Part shown: positions 28,198 through 40,996 of the stretch, piece by piece | Layout: every line of letters starts with the position of its first letter | Position numbering within the stretch: position 1 is the first letter of the stretch | Source: Salinispirillum sp. LH 10-3-1 | GTDB taxonomy: Bacteria; Pseudomonadota; Gammaproteobacteria; Pseudomonadales; Natronospirillaceae | Assembly: GCF_030643825.1 (NCBI RefSeq) | Contig: NZ_CP101717.1 | Coordinates: 1,178,001-1,242,000, forward strand | DNA: 64,000 nucleotides | Direction of reading: 5' to 3' | Translations under genes and position numbers: made by a program | Notes under the pieces: generated by a model | What the model was told of the DNA's origin: nothing | Database searches by the model: none | What the model saw: only the letters and a program-made list of their open reading frames with translations

Positions 28198-31100
28198 ATG
28201 ACTGAATTCGTTCATCTCCGTTGCCACACGGAATACTCCTTAATAGACGGCCTGGTGCGCATCAAGCCCTTGGCTGGGACGTTGCGTGGCCAGGGTATGC
28301 CAGCGGTCGCGATGACAGACCAGACCAATTTCTTCGGTCTGATCAAATTTTACAATGCCATGATGGGGGCGGGGATCAAACCCATATTGGGCAGTGACCT
28401 GTGGTTGGAAAACCCAGACGAACCCGACCGACCCTTTCGTCTGCCCTTCTTATGTCAGAACCAAACCGGGTACAAGAACTTAATCGAATTGATCTCTCGG
28501 GCCTACCAAAAAAACCAGGACCTGCATCGAGCCATTGTTAAAAATGAATGGATAAAGGAGTTGAATGCCGGCTTGATCGTGCTTTCTGGGGCCAACTACG
28601 GTGATGTAGGGCAGGCGATTTTACGCGGCAATGCAGCCGTGGCAGAAAAGCGTGTGCAGTGGTGGAAAGACTGTTTTGGTGATCGTTACTATCTCGAACT
28701 GCAGCGTACAGGTCGTGCGGGTGACGACATCCATGTGACAGGAGCCATTGCTCTGGCCGGACGCCACGGTGTGCCTGTGGTGGCCACTAATGATGTGATG
28801 TTTTTGACGTCGGACGACTTTGAAGCGCACGAAACTCGTGTTTGTATCAACGAAGGTATGGCTCTGGATGACCCGCGCCGCGAGCACCGTTTTTCCGACC
28901 AGCAGTATCTGAAAACGGCTGATGAGATGGCTGAGCTGTTCACGGATGTCCCCAGTGCAATCAGCAACAGCGTGGAAATTGCCCGTCGCTGCTCGGTGGA
29001 AATCGAATTGGGTAAGTACTATTTACCAGACTACCCCATTCCAGAGAACTTGGCGGAAGATGCCTTTTTTACCGAGCATACGCCCTACGCTGTGATCGAA
29101 GAGCGGGTAAAAGCGGCCATGGCGGAAGCCTGGGCGGGGAGAGAAACGGAGGCAGAGTATCAAACTGCGCTCAAAACCGGCATCTTCTTTCATTTGGTGT
29201 CGTGGCAAGGACTGGAAGAGCGGTTGGCGATCAGTCACCGCACAGACGACCCCAATTATGAGAGCGAGCGCAAAGAGTACGTTGATCGTCTGAATTTTGA
29301 ACTCGACATCATTATTCAGATGGGTTTCCCTGGTTACTTCTTGATCGTAATGGACTTTATTCAGTGGGCTAAAGACCACGATATCCCGGTAGGGCCTGGT
29401 CGTGGTTCCGGTGCTGGCTCACTGGTGGCCTATGCACAAAAGATCACCGACCTTGATCCATTGAAGTATGACTTGCTGTTCGAGCGCTTCTTGAACCCAG
29501 AGCGGGTATCCATGCCCGACTTTGACGTCGACTTCTGTATGGACAACCGTGATCAGGTTATTCAATACGTGGCGGACCACTACGGTCGTGATGCGGTGTC
29601 GCAGATCGTGACGTTCGGCACCTTGGCCGCTAAGGCGGTTGTGCGTGACGTGGCCCGAGTACAGGGTAAAAGCTACGGCTTAGCCGATAAAATATCCAAG
29701 CTGATACCGGGAACACCGGGCATGACCTTGGAAAAATCATTGGAGGAAGTGCCCGAGCTTAAGGCGTTCATTGATCAAGATGAAGAAGCCAGAGAGATCT
29801 GGGACATGGCGCGTAAACTGGAAGGTATTACTCGGCAAACCGGCAAGCACGCGGGCGGTGTCGTTATTGCCCCAACCCGTCTTACCGATTTCTCGCCGCT
29901 GCTCTGTGAGCCCGATGGCAGTGGTCTGGTCACGCAATACGACAAAAATGATGTGGAATCCGCCGGCTTGGTAAAGTTCGACTTCTTAGGGTTGCGAACG
30001 CTGACCATCATTAAATGGGCACTGGAAATCATTAATGCCCGGCGGGCACAGCATCAAGATGAGCCCATTGATATTGCGCATATTCCGTTAGACGACAAGG
30101 CGTCGTTTGACCTATTGAAGCAAGCGAAGACGACGGCTGTTTTCCAGTTGGAATCGCGCGGTATGAAGGCGCTGATCAAGAACATGCAGCCAGATACCTT
30201 GGAGGACATGATCGCCTTGGTGGCCCTGTTTCGCCCGGGGCCACTGGATTCAGGCATGGTTGAAAACTTCATCAACCGAAAGCATGGTCGTGAAGCGATT
30301 TCCTATCCCGATGCTACCTATCAGCATGAATCACTCAAGTCGATTCTGGAGCCGACCTACGGCATCATCGTGTACCAAGAACAGGTCATGCAGATTGCGC
30401 AAACGCTGGCTGGATATACTCTCGGTGGCGCCGACCTGTTGCGTCGCGCCATGGGTAAGAAGAAGCCGGAAGAAATGGCGAAGCAGCGGCAGACGTTCGC
30501 CGATGGTGCTGAGAGCAAGGGTATTGATGCCGATTTGGCCACCAAGATTTTTGACTTGGTAGAGAAGTTCGCCGGGTACGGCTTCAACAAATCGCACTCC
30601 GCTGCCTATGCCTTGGTGTCCTATCAAACGCTCTGGTTAAAGACGCATTACCCGGCTGCCTTTATGGCGGCGACCATGTCTTCGGAATTGGATAACACCG
30701 ACAAGGTCGTAATCTTCCTTGAAGACTGCCGTGAGATGGGCGTGACCGTACTGCCACCGGACGTTAATGCTGGCGACTACATGTTCACCGTGAACGATAA
30801 GGACGAGGTGGTCTTTGGCCTTGGCGCAGTCAAGGGAGTGGGTGAGGGCCCGGTATCCGCCATTGTGGAAGGCCGTACGGACGGTCCATACAAAGACCTG
30901 TTCGATTTTTGTTCGCGGGTTAATTTGAAAAAAATGGGGCGGCGTGTGATCGAAGCGCTGATTAAGTCTGGAGCGCTAGATACCATTGGGCCGAGCCGTG
31001 CCATCCTGATGGCGGCCTTACCGGATGCCATCAAAGCCGCCGAGCAAACCACGGCCAATGCCGCAGCAGGCATGGTGGATTTGTTTGGCGATATTCAGTT

Positions 31101-31806
31101 GAACGATGAAGCGGACCCCTACCATGACTACCGCCATCTTATTGAATGGCCTATTAAAGAACGGCTGGCGGGGGAAAAAGACACGTTGGGGCTGTACCTT
31201 ACCGGGCACCCGATTGACGAATATGAAGATGAAGTAAAGCGCATTGTGTCGGCGCGTTTGGCGGATATTCAGCCGCGCAAACAAGATATCCAAACCTTGG
31301 CCGGTTTGGTAATCGACATCCGCCGTATGAAAACCAAGGCAGGCAAGGATCTGATGTTCGTCACCTTGGATGACCGCACTGCGCGTATTGAGTTTGGTGT
31401 CTTTGATGATCAGGACGCCAACTGGGTTAGCCTCATTGAAGTAGGCCGAGTGATCTTTGTGCAGGCAGAGGTTACTTGGAATGAGTACCGCGAAGAGAAC
31501 CGCGTCAAGGTGTCCGACGTCGTGGATGTGGCGCAGGCTCGTCAGCGCTTTGCCAAGGCTTTGGTGCTGCGCGTTGGTGCCGTAGCGGATCAGTCCATTA
31601 AGCAGCATTTGGAACAATTGCGCTCGGTCCTGACGCATGATGCAGCGGATACGCCCGCTGTGCCGCTGCATATTGCCTATCAGCGCACCGACGCGCGCGG
31701 CGAAATTCAGCTTGATGATAACTATAAAGCACCGTTAACCGATGAATGCATTTATCGCATGCGCCAGCTGTATGGCGTAGATGCGGTGGAAATGCGCTTT
31801 CATTGA
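28198..31806 (+). CDS. dnaE: DNA polymerase III alpha subunit
   Basis: A 1202-residue replicative polymerase, slightly longer than E. coli DnaE (1160). The N-terminal PHP domain (HLRCHTEYSLIDG) precedes the palm, where the catalytic aspartates lie in MPDFDVDFCMDNRD and the GPGRGSGAGSLVAYA segment is conserved. The thumb, fingers, helix-hairpin-helix and OB-fold domains follow. The GYGFNKSHSAAYALVSYQT motif is typical. Its place after rnhB and before accA is conserved. Confidence 0.98.
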   Translation: MTEFVHLRCHTEYSLIDGLVRIKPLAGTLRGQGMPAVAMTDQTNFFGLIKFYNAMMGAGIKPILGSDLWLENPDEPDRPFRLPFLCQNQTGYKNLIELISRAYQKNQDLHRAIVKNEWIKELNAGLIVLSGANYGDVGQAILRGNAAVAEKRVQWWKDCFGDRYYLELQRTGRAGDDIHVTGAIALAGRHGVPVVATNDVMFLTSDDFEAHETRVCINEGMALDDPRREHRFSDQQYLKTADEMAELFTDVPSAISNSVEIARRCSVEIELGKYYLPDYPIPENLAEDAFFTEHTPYAVIEERVKAAMAEAWAGRETEAEYQTALKTGIFFHLVSWQGLEERLAISHRTDDPNYESERKEYVDRLNFELDIIIQMGFPGYFLIVMDFIQWAKDHDIPVGPGRGSGAGSLVAYAQKITDLDPLKYDLLFERFLNPERVSMPDFDVDFCMDNRDQVIQYVADHYGRDAVSQIVTFGTLAAKAVVRDVARVQGKSYGLADKISKLIPGTPGMTLEKSLEEVPELKAFIDQDEEAREIWDMARKLEGITRQTGKHAGGVVIAPTRLTDFSPLLCEPDGSGLVTQYDKNDVESAGLVKFDFLGLRTLTIIKWALEIINARRAQHQDEPIDIAHIPLDDKASFDLLKQAKTTAVFQLESRGMKALIKNMQPDTLEDMIALVALFRPGPLDSGMVENFINRKHGREAISYPDATYQHESLKSILEPTYGIIVYQEQVMQIAQTLAGYTLGGADLLRRAMGKKKPEEMAKQRQTFADGAESKGIDADLATKIFDLVEKFAGYGFNKSHSAAYALVSYQTLWLKTHYPAAFMAATMSSELDNTDKVVIFLEDCREMGVTVLPPDVNAGDYMFTVNDKDEVVFGLGAVKGVGEGPVSAIVEGRTDGPYKDLFDFCSRVNLKKMGRRVIEALIKSGALDTIGPSRAILMAALPDAIKAAEQTTANAAAGMVDLFGDIQLNDEADPYHDYRHLIEWPIKERLAGEKDTLGLYLTGHPIDEYEDEVKRIVSARLADIQPRKQDIQTLAGLVIDIRRMKTKAGKDLMFVTLDDRTARIEFGVFDDQDANWVSLIEVGRVIFVQAEVTWNEYREENRVKVSDVVDVAQARQRFAKALVLRVGAVADQSIKQHLEQLRSVLTHDAADTPAVPLHIAYQRTDARGEIQLDDNYKAPLTDECIYRMRQLYGVDAVEMRFH

Positions 31807-31967
31807 TGATTGGGGGTATTGGCCGCTGAGCGGTTACGCTGCGGGGTGTGCCTAGCCCCGACCACAGGTATTGTTTACTTAAATTCACAGCTCAATCATG
31901 AGCTTTCTGCTTGTTTCAATGCAGCCGAACGGCTAGGCTGCACACAGAACATTTTTAATGGGTTCGG

Positions 31968-32022
31968 GAGAAACATCTAAAAACTACTGTGCTTGCACTG
32001 GCGGATTTTTTAGACGTTTCTC
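31968..32022 (+). promoter_or_regulatory. Long hairpin in the accA leader
   Basis: Arms at 31968-31983 and 32007-32022 are complementary over 16 bases with a single A-C mismatch, enclosing a 23-base loop that itself contains GTGC-TT-GCAC. The A/T-rich base of the inner stem (AAAAA/TTTTT) resembles a bidirectional terminator of dnaE, but its position 43 bases before the accA start also allows a regulatory role. Confidence 0.55.
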
Positions 32023-32064
32023 AGACCTAGAAATTTAATGAGTGAGAGTGGGGACGCGCAATCC

Positions 32065-33018
32065 ATGAATCCCAACTATCTTGATTTCGAACAGCCCATT
32101 GCGGAGCTGGAAGCCAAAATAGAAGAACTGCGACTGGTTGGTAATGATCATGACCTGAACATTACCGAAGAAGTTGATAAGCTGCGAAAGCAGGCAGTGA
32201 AACTGACGGAAAATATTTTTACGAACCTTTCCGCTTGGCAGGTATCCAAGTTGGCACGCCATCCGTTGCGTCCCAATTCTTTGGAATACTTTGCGCGTAT
32301 CTTCACCGAATTTGATGAGATGCACGGCGATCGTCACTACGGTGATGACGGTGCAATCATTGGTGGTACGGCGCGCTTGGATGGTCGCCCAGTGATGGTG
32401 ATCGGCCAGCAAAAAGGCCGCAGCGTGCAGGAAAAAGTGAAACGTAACTTCGGTTCGCCGCGCCCAGAAGGCTATCGTAAAGCATTGCGTTTGATGGAGT
32501 TTGCCGAGCGTTTCAAGTTGCCGGTAATGACCTTTATCGATACCGCCGGCGCTTATCCCGGGATAGGTGCAGAAGAACGCGGGCAGAGCGAAGCCATTGC
32601 CTATAACCTGCAGCGTATGTCGAGCCTAGAAGTGCCAATCATCTGTACCGTCATCGGTGAAGGTGGTTCTGGTGGTGCTTTGGCGATCGGCGTGGGCGAT
32701 CATCTCAATATGCTGCAGTACTCTACCTATTCGGTCATTTCTCCAGAAGGCTGTGCATCGATCTTGTTCAAAACATCTGATCGGGCTGCTGACGCGGCGG
32801 AAGCCATGGGCATTACGGCCGATAAGTTGCACGCGTTGGGCTTGGTGGATACGGTGATACAAGAGCCTTTGGGTGGCGCTCACCGGGATCTGGATCTGAC
32901 GGCAGCGAAGATCAAAAACAGCTTACTCAACACGCTGAGCACGTTAGAGCAACAGCCGATGCCGCAGATTTTAGACCAGCGTTATCGGCGCCTGATGTCT
33001 TATGGGAATTTTACTTAG
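32065..33018 (+). CDS. accA: Acetyl-CoA carboxylase carboxyltransferase alpha subunit
   Basis: A 317-residue subunit that, with AccD, transfers the carboxyl group from biotin to acetyl-CoA to give malonyl-CoA. The start at 32065 gives the family N-terminus [22 protein letters not shown]; an in-frame ATG at 32038 would add nine residues. The crotonase-like core contains [31 protein letters not shown] and [15 protein letters not shown]. It follows dnaE as in most gammaproteobacteria. Confidence 0.97.
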   Translation: MNPNYLDFEQPIAELEAKIEELRLVGNDHDLNITEEVDKLRKQAVKLTENIFTNLSAWQVSKLARHPLRPNSLEYFARIFTEFDEMHGDRHYGDDGAIIGGTARLDGRPVMVIGQQKGRSVQEKVKRNFGSPRPEGYRKALRLMEFAERFKLPVMTFIDTAGAYPGIGAEERGQSEAIAYNLQRMSSLEVPIICTVIGEGGSGGALAIGVGDHLNMLQYSTYSVISPEGCASILFKTSDRAADAAEAMGITADKLHALGLVDTVIQEPLGGAHRDLDLTAAKIKNSLLNTLSTLEQQPMPQILDQRYRRLMSYGNFT

Positions 33019-33066
33019 AAACGACTGGGTGCGGGCTGGGTAGTGTTGAAATTTGCTTCGAAATGA

Positions 33067-33087
33067 CCGCCTGCAATCAGCAGGCGG
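33067..33087 (+). terminator. Hairpin after accA
   Basis: A perfect 8-bp stem CCGCCTGC/GCAGGCGG with loop AATCA lies 49 bases after the accA stop. It has no T tract, so it may be a Rho-dependent end or a 3' stabiliser. Confidence 0.4.
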
Positions 33088-33182
33088 CACCGTTGACGCA
33101 AATTATGTTGCGCCAGATAGTCGCTTGTAACGTTTCTGAGTGCGCCTAATCGTAAGGTAAACAGAAGGGGGAGGGTGGTTTA

Positions 33183-33674
33183 ATGACGTTGGCGCAGCGC
33201 CCTCCATTCCATGAATTCCTTCATCTCAGCGATGGTGTACTTGCCCTGCGGCACAAGTGCTACCTACAGGGTAAGGCGGCCATGGATCGCGTGCCCGCCT
33301 ATTTATTCTCAATTGTTCATATTGCGTCCGATCAACTCATCGGCGAAATAGATCTGCGTTTAGAACCTACCGAATACTTGCAGCAATACGGCGGCCAAAT
33401 GGGGTATCATATTGATACTGCGTACCGCGGCCATCGCTTTGCCGTCCGCGCTTGTTTATTACTTCAAGAGGTCGCCCATACGCATGGTATGACCGAACTC
33501 TGGATTACCTGTAACCCGGATAACCTAGCATCGCGTCGAACCTGTGAGCTCATTGGTGCTACCTACGTGAACAAAGTCAAAGTGCCCTTTGCCAGTGAAC
33601 TGTATTGGCGTGGAGACCGTTTTAAATGCCGTTACCTCTGGGATCTGACTCAGCAGCATTATATGCCCGCCTAG
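33183..33674 (+). CDS. GNAT family N-acetyltransferase
   Basis: A 163-residue GNAT acetyltransferase of unknown substrate. The acetyl-CoA-binding segment is MGYHIDTAYRGHRFAVRACLLL (near residues 76-97), followed by the NPDNLASRRTCELIGA motif typical of RimJ/RimL-like and related GNATs. A GGGAGGG ribosome site precedes the ATG. Its last 49 bases overlap tilS, so the two are probably co-translated. This gene between accA and tilS is not part of the widely conserved order, so it looks like a lineage-specific insertion. Confidence 0.85.
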   Translation: MTLAQRPPFHEFLHLSDGVLALRHKCYLQGKAAMDRVPAYLFSIVHIASDQLIGEIDLRLEPTEYLQQYGGQMGYHIDTAYRGHRFAVRACLLLQEVAHTHGMTELWITCNPDNLASRRTCELIGATYVNKVKVPFASELYWRGDRFKCRYLWDLTQQHYMPA

Positions 33675-34969
33675 ATCATTTGGCGGCGGAGCGCGCGCCT
33701 CGTATCTGGGTCGGCTTGAGTGGCGGTGTTGATTCCTCAGTGCTGGCTGTGTTGGCGGCGCGACGCTGGCCGCAAAAAACCCATCTTGTACATGTTAATC
33801 ATCATCTGCAGTCGCCTGCTGATGAATGGGCTCAGCATTGCCGTCAACTGGCTGAGCACTTAGCGGTGCCCATTGTCGTGAAAGACGTTGCCGTTAGTGC
33901 CAAGGGGGGCCCGGAAGGCGCGGCCCGCGATGCACGCTATGAGGCCTTTTGCGCCTGTTTGGCGGAAGGTGATCTGCTGTTATTGGCTCATCACGCCGAT
34001 GATCAAATAGAAACCCTGTTCTACCGACTTCTGCGAGGTACAGGTGTTGACGGGCTGTCCGGCATGCCCGAGTGGCGCGCATTGGGCGTGGGTCAGCTTT
34101 GGCGGCCGTGGTTGGCGGAGCCGAGGGCGCGGGTCATTGCTGCAGCACAGGAACTTAAGCTTACTTGGATCGAAGACCCTAGTAATGACCAGATTGACGC
34201 CGATCGCAACTTCTTGCGGCAGCGGGTGCTGCCATTGCTGGAACAGCGCTGGCCACACTATCGAACTACGGTAGAGCGCGCGCGTCAAAATTTAGCGCAG
34301 ACTGCGCAGAGAGAGCATCAATACTGGCGACGTGCGTTAACGGAATGCCTGGATGATGGCGCCTTGAATATCGCGTCGCTGGCGTCCTGGTCAGAGGCTG
34401 ATCAGTTATCATTGTTGCGCGCGTGGCTGTTGGATCTCAAACCCAGCCAACAACAGTTGCTGACAGTTTGGCGTGAAGTTGTTGGTGCGGCTGCGGACGC
34501 ACAACCGCAGGTGCAATTGGGTGCGACGTCTGTGCGGCGTTACCAACAAAAGCTCTACCGTGTGACGGATGCTGCCCTGATGCCGGAGGCACCATTGCCC
34601 TTGTCGTTAGGTAGCGTGTTGCGCCACCCTGGTGTTGGTGAGGTGGCGCTGATACCGCCTGAGCCCAACGTGCTGGGCTTGCCACTCAGTGCAGAAATAG
34701 CATCGCGCGGTGACCTCAGCATCCGTTTCAGATTAGGCGGTGAGCGCTTTAAGCCAGCAGGGCGCTCAGGCAGTCGTGACTTGAAGCGGCTAATGCAAGA
34801 ATGGCGAGTTCCGCCGTGGCGGCGTGACCAATTGCCGTTGTTTTATGTCGGCGAGCGTTTGGCTGCCGTAGGGTGTACGGAGGCGCGTTCGGGTTGGTAT
34901 GCCGATGAATTTCTGTCTGCGCCGATTGAGCCGGCGGGGATCTTGTGTTACCGTATCGTTCCATCTTGA
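33626..34969 (+). CDS. tilS: tRNA(Ile)-lysidine synthase
   Basis: A 447-residue N-type ATP pyrophosphatase that converts C34 of tRNA-Ile(CAU) to lysidine so that it reads AUA. The PP-loop SGGVDSS lies near residues 31-37, and the AHHADDQIETLFYRLLRGTG segment is conserved. The C-terminal tRNA-binding domains have the RFRLGGERFKPAGRSGSR motif. The ATG at 33626 has GGAGA nine bases upstream inside the overlapping GNAT gene, which supports this start. Confidence 0.95.
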   Translation: MPLPLGSDSAALYARLDHLAAERAPRIWVGLSGGVDSSVLAVLAARRWPQKTHLVHVNHHLQSPADEWAQHCRQLAEHLAVPIVVKDVAVSAKGGPEGAARDARYEAFCACLAEGDLLLLAHHADDQIETLFYRLLRGTGVDGLSGMPEWRALGVGQLWRPWLAEPRARVIAAAQELKLTWIEDPSNDQIDADRNFLRQRVLPLLEQRWPHYRTTVERARQNLAQTAQREHQYWRRALTECLDDGALNIASLASWSEADQLSLLRAWLLDLKPSQQQLLTVWREVVGAAADAQPQVQLGATSVRRYQQKLYRVTDAALMPEAPLPLSLGSVLRHPGVGEVALIPPEPNVLGLPLSAEIASRGDLSIRFRLGGERFKPAGRSGSRDLKRLMQEWRVPPWRRDQLPLFYVGERLAAVGCTEARSGWYADEFLSAPIEPAGILCYRIVPS

Positions 34970-35063
34970 GAGTGGATTGGTCGGCGCCGTTTTGAGCCAC
35001 TTCTGCTCCAAAAAACCACAAATCATTTAACCCTTCCTTGCCTGATCCATGAGCACAGTCTGA

Positions 35064-36749
<1,686 letters not shown>

Positions 36750-36757
36750 GTGATGGT

Positions 36758-36788
36758 CGGACTGGGTGAGGAGGTATCACTCAGTCCG
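36758..36788 (+). terminator. Hairpin after pyrG
   Basis: A 12-bp stem (CGGACTGGGTGA with TCACTCAGTCCG, one G-U pair) encloses the loop GGAGGTA, nine bases after the pyrG stop. There is no T tract. The GGAGG in the loop resembles a ribosome site, but no start codon follows at suitable spacing. Confidence 0.5.
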
Positions 36789-36886
36789 TCGATCTTCAGG
36801 GTGTTCTGCTGTCGTCGTAGTCATCACTTTTGTAATTAAACAACAATATGTTATAGCAGCCTCTATACTTTGCTGTCTTTTTGTAA

Positions 36887-38248
<1,362 letters not shown>

Positions 38249-38280
38249 CCTGCGCATTGTCGATGCTGTAGAGCATGCAT

Positions 38281-38309
38281 AAAAAAGGGGCCTTTGAGGC
38301 CCCTTTTTT
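38281..38309 (+). terminator. Intrinsic terminator after eno
   Basis: Six A residues, a GGGGCC/GGCCCC stem with loop TTTGA, then six T residues. It is a strong, potentially bidirectional terminator 32 bases after eno. Confidence 0.92.
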
Positions 38310-38450
38310 ATGACCATGGACGGTCGGTCTGCTGGCAACGCACGACGGCATGGACGCCGGAGGTAGAGCAATGCAGGAGCGATTGCCGAGGAGCGATTGC
38401 CGAGGAGCAGTCGCCAGAATTATGTAATAGGTATTCTTCAAGGTTAATTA

Positions 38451-38738
38451 ATGAAAAACCTGGTGCTTGTGAGCCTGGTCATACTGCTGGTTTATCTACA
38501 AGGCCGCCTGTGGTTCGGTGATAACAGTGTGGCTGAAATTCGCTCGCTGCAAAGCCGTATCTCTCAGCTTGAGGCACAGAATAACGTACAACAGCAGGTC
38601 AATGATCAGTTGCGCGCTCAAGTACGCGCCATGAAAGACCAAACGGAACAAGATGCATTGATTGAGCAAGCGAGAGAGCGCTTGGGTTTGATTGCGCCTG
38701 GTGAAACGCTCTATCTTTTTGTCGATGAACAGCAGTAG
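38451..38738 (+). CDS. ftsB: Cell division protein FtsB
   Basis: A 95-residue bitopic membrane protein of the divisome that bridges FtsQ and FtsL. One membrane helix near residues 3-20 is followed by a periplasmic coiled coil rich in Leu, Gln and Glu (about residues 28-70). The conserved ARERLGLIAPGE segment follows. The eno-ftsB-ispD order is typical of gammaproteobacteria. ispD begins 15 bases after. Confidence 0.94.
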   Translation: MKNLVLVSLVILLVYLQGRLWFGDNSVAEIRSLQSRISQLEAQNNVQQQVNDQLRAQVRAMKDQTEQDALIEQARERLGLIAPGETLYLFVDEQQ

Positions 38739-38753
38739 GGACAAAGGCTTAAT

Positions 38754-39455
38754 ATGATTGAAGAGCAACCGCAATTCTGGGTGTTGATACCAGCGGCGGG
38801 GTCGGGCCAGCGTATGCAGTCCGATATCCCCAAACAGTACTTAGAGGTGGCCGGAAAAACGGTTTTGCAGCATACGGTCGATCGCTTGGCGAGTGCGAAC
38901 GGTATTGCTGGCTTGGTGTTGGTGACTGCACCGGATGACCAGCGTGCCGAGATTATTATGCCGCAGACTATAGCCTGTCATCGGGCGGTTGGTGGGGCAA
39001 CTCGGGCCGATACTGTGTTGTCCGGTGTGGAAAAAATCATTGCGCTGGTGGGCACCGAAGTGTGGGTACTGGTTCATGATGCTGCCCGACCCGGCGTGCG
39101 CCAAGCGGATGTCGAACAACTGATGGCCGTGTGCGCCGGTAGTGGCGAAGGCGGCATCCTGGCGCAGCCGGTACGTGACACAGTCAAGCAAGCGGCACGG
39201 GATATGACCATTAGTACTACCTTGCCGCGCGAAGAAATTTGGCTGGCGCAGACTCCGCAATGCTTTAAAGCTGGCTTATTGCGCAGCGCTTTGCAGCAGG
39301 CGATGGCATCTAGCGCTACCATCACGGATGAGGCGTCGGCGATGACCTTAGCGGGGTACGCTTGTCGCTTGGTTCCGGGGCATTGGCGCAACATGAAGTT
39401 GACTGAACCGGAAGACATGCCTTTGTTGGAGTGGATACTGAGCAATGAAGCCTGA
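38754..39455 (+). CDS. ispD: 2-C-methyl-D-erythritol 4-phosphate cytidylyltransferase
   Basis: A 233-residue enzyme of the MEP isoprenoid pathway that couples CTP to methylerythritol phosphate. The N-terminal nucleotide-binding [18 protein letters not shown] motif and the [11 protein letters not shown] segment are diagnostic. The gene is fused in translation to ispF by an 11-base overlap if ispF starts at 39445. Confidence 0.97.
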   Translation: MIEEQPQFWVLIPAAGSGQRMQSDIPKQYLEVAGKTVLQHTVDRLASANGIAGLVLVTAPDDQRAEIIMPQTIACHRAVGGATRADTVLSGVEKIIALVGTEVWVLVHDAARPGVRQADVEQLMAVCAGSGEGGILAQPVRDTVKQAARDMTISTTLPREEIWLAQTPQCFKAGLLRSALQQAMASSATITDEASAMTLAGYACRLVPGHWRNMKLTEPEDMPLLEWILSNEA

Positions 39456-39939
39456 TATGCGTATTGGACATGGCTATGACGTACACCGCTTTTCCGATGA
39501 TGAAACCGGTGGTGAGCAAAAGCTGGGTGGCGTGGCGATACCCGTCACCCATCGTTTGCTGGCACACTCCGATGGCGATGTCGTGTTGCATGCCCTTGCT
39601 GATGCCGTTTTGGGTGCCTTAGGGCGCGGCGATATCGGAGAGCATTTTCCCGATACTGATGCGGCGTGGTCTGGAGCCGATAGTGCAGAGCTGTTACGTA
39701 CGGTTTGGAAATTTGCTGAACAGGCTGGGTTTGGTTTGGCTAATCTGGACCTGACCATTGTGGCTCAGGCACCGAAGCTCTCACCCTATAAGGCAGCGAT
39801 GCGTGAGCGAATTGCTGGTTTACTCGGCGTCACCATAGATCAAGTGAATGTGAAAGCCACCACTACGGAGAAACTGGGCTTCGTCGGGCGGCGCGAGGGG
39901 ATCGCTACCTACGCGGTGGTGTTGCTATGTCGTCACTGA
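39445..39939 (+). CDS. ispF: 2-C-methyl-D-erythritol 2,4-cyclodiphosphate synthase
   Basis: A 164-residue trimeric zinc enzyme of the MEP pathway. It has the [12 protein letters not shown] motif with the metal-binding Asp-x-His and the [21 protein letters not shown] segment. The conserved N-terminus would also fit a start at 39457 (160 residues); neither ATG has a strong ribosome site. Its 3' end overlaps truD by 13 bases. Confidence 0.97.
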   Translation: MKPDMRIGHGYDVHRFSDDETGGEQKLGGVAIPVTHRLLAHSDGDVVLHALADAVLGALGRGDIGEHFPDTDAAWSGADSAELLRTVWKFAEQAGFGLANLDLTIVAQAPKLSPYKAAMRERIAGLLGVTIDQVNVKATTTEKLGFVGRREGIATYAVVLLCRH

Positions 39940-40979
39940 GTGTTGCTGACCTACCGACGGCCAGTGGTGAGGTACTGTGTGGTGCTGTTATCCGTCGGGA
40001 ACCTGCCGACTTCCAAGTCACGGAGATGTTGTCTCCGACGGAGCAAAATGAAGGCGAGCATCTTTGGCTCTGGGTTGAAAAAGCCGGCGCCAATACGCAG
40101 TGGGTGGCCACCGCACTGGCTGACCATTTCAAAGTAAGGCGGCGCGATGTTGCGTATGCCGGACTCAAGGATCGTCATGCGATCACTCGTCAGTGGTTCA
40201 GTGTCTGGCTGCCCGGAGGCCAGAAACGTGGCGATCCCGTGCTGCCAGAGCATGCCGAATACCAGGTTCTGACGTGGCGCTGGCAGGCCAAAAAAATTCG
40301 CCGCGGATTGCATGATGGGAACCGGTTCGATTTACTGTTGCGTGATGTAGATCTGTCTACAGCAATTTTAGAGCCAAGGCTGGCCGCAATAGCGGCCTCC
40401 GGTGTGCCGAATTACTATGGCCAACAACGTTTTGGTTATTCGTTTGACCCTCAGCCTGAGCGCATAACCTGGAGTGAAGATCGCTTTACTCGGGGCATGC
40501 AGTTGTCAGCAGTGCGCAGCTACCTATTCAATATGCAGCTGGCGGAGCGTGTCCTTGCAAACACCTGGCGTGTTGTCGATCTGCCAAGTTGGTTGTGTTG
40601 GCGGGGCTCGAACGCTGGCTTCATAGCCGAGCGTCTGGATGAGCGACTAGAAGGCTTGCTGGCGACCGGTGAATTGTCTCCCAGCGCATGGCTGCCCGGT
40701 CTGGTTGAGGATCCAAGATTAGCGGCACAGCCAAGCGAACTTACCAGTCTTGCGAGTCATCGGGTGTGGTTAGACCAATTAGAAGAGCGTCGTGTTCTCG
40801 CGGCGCGCCGGGCGACGATATTGCCCGTGCGTGGTTTAGCGCACGAGCTGAATGAGCAGGGCCTACAATTGACGTTTGAATTGCCTCCGGGTGCCTTCGC
40901 CACGACGGTGTTGAACGAATTGTTCGCAATAAAGGATGAGGCTCGTCTGGCGGCACAGACCAGCCTCGATGAAGATTAA
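39927..40979 (+). CDS. truD: tRNA pseudouridine(13) synthase
   Basis: A 350-residue TruD pseudouridine synthase that modifies U13 of tRNA-Glu. The catalytic aspartate lies in [16 protein letters not shown], and the [11 protein letters not shown] signature follows. It overlaps ispF, showing one transcription unit. In most gammaproteobacteria surE follows truD; here pcm follows after 17 bases and no surE is present. Confidence 0.96.
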   Translation: MSSLSVADLPTASGEVLCGAVIRREPADFQVTEMLSPTEQNEGEHLWLWVEKAGANTQWVATALADHFKVRRRDVAYAGLKDRHAITRQWFSVWLPGGQKRGDPVLPEHAEYQVLTWRWQAKKIRRGLHDGNRFDLLLRDVDLSTAILEPRLAAIAASGVPNYYGQQRFGYSFDPQPERITWSEDRFTRGMQLSAVRSYLFNMQLAERVLANTWRVVDLPSWLCWRGSNAGFIAERLDERLEGLLATGELSPSAWLPGLVEDPRLAAQPSELTSLASHRVWLDQLEERRVLAARRATILPVRGLAHELNEQGLQLTFELPPGAFATTVLNELFAIKDEARLAAQTSLDED

Positions 40980-40996
40980 GTGGGAAAAATTTGGTT

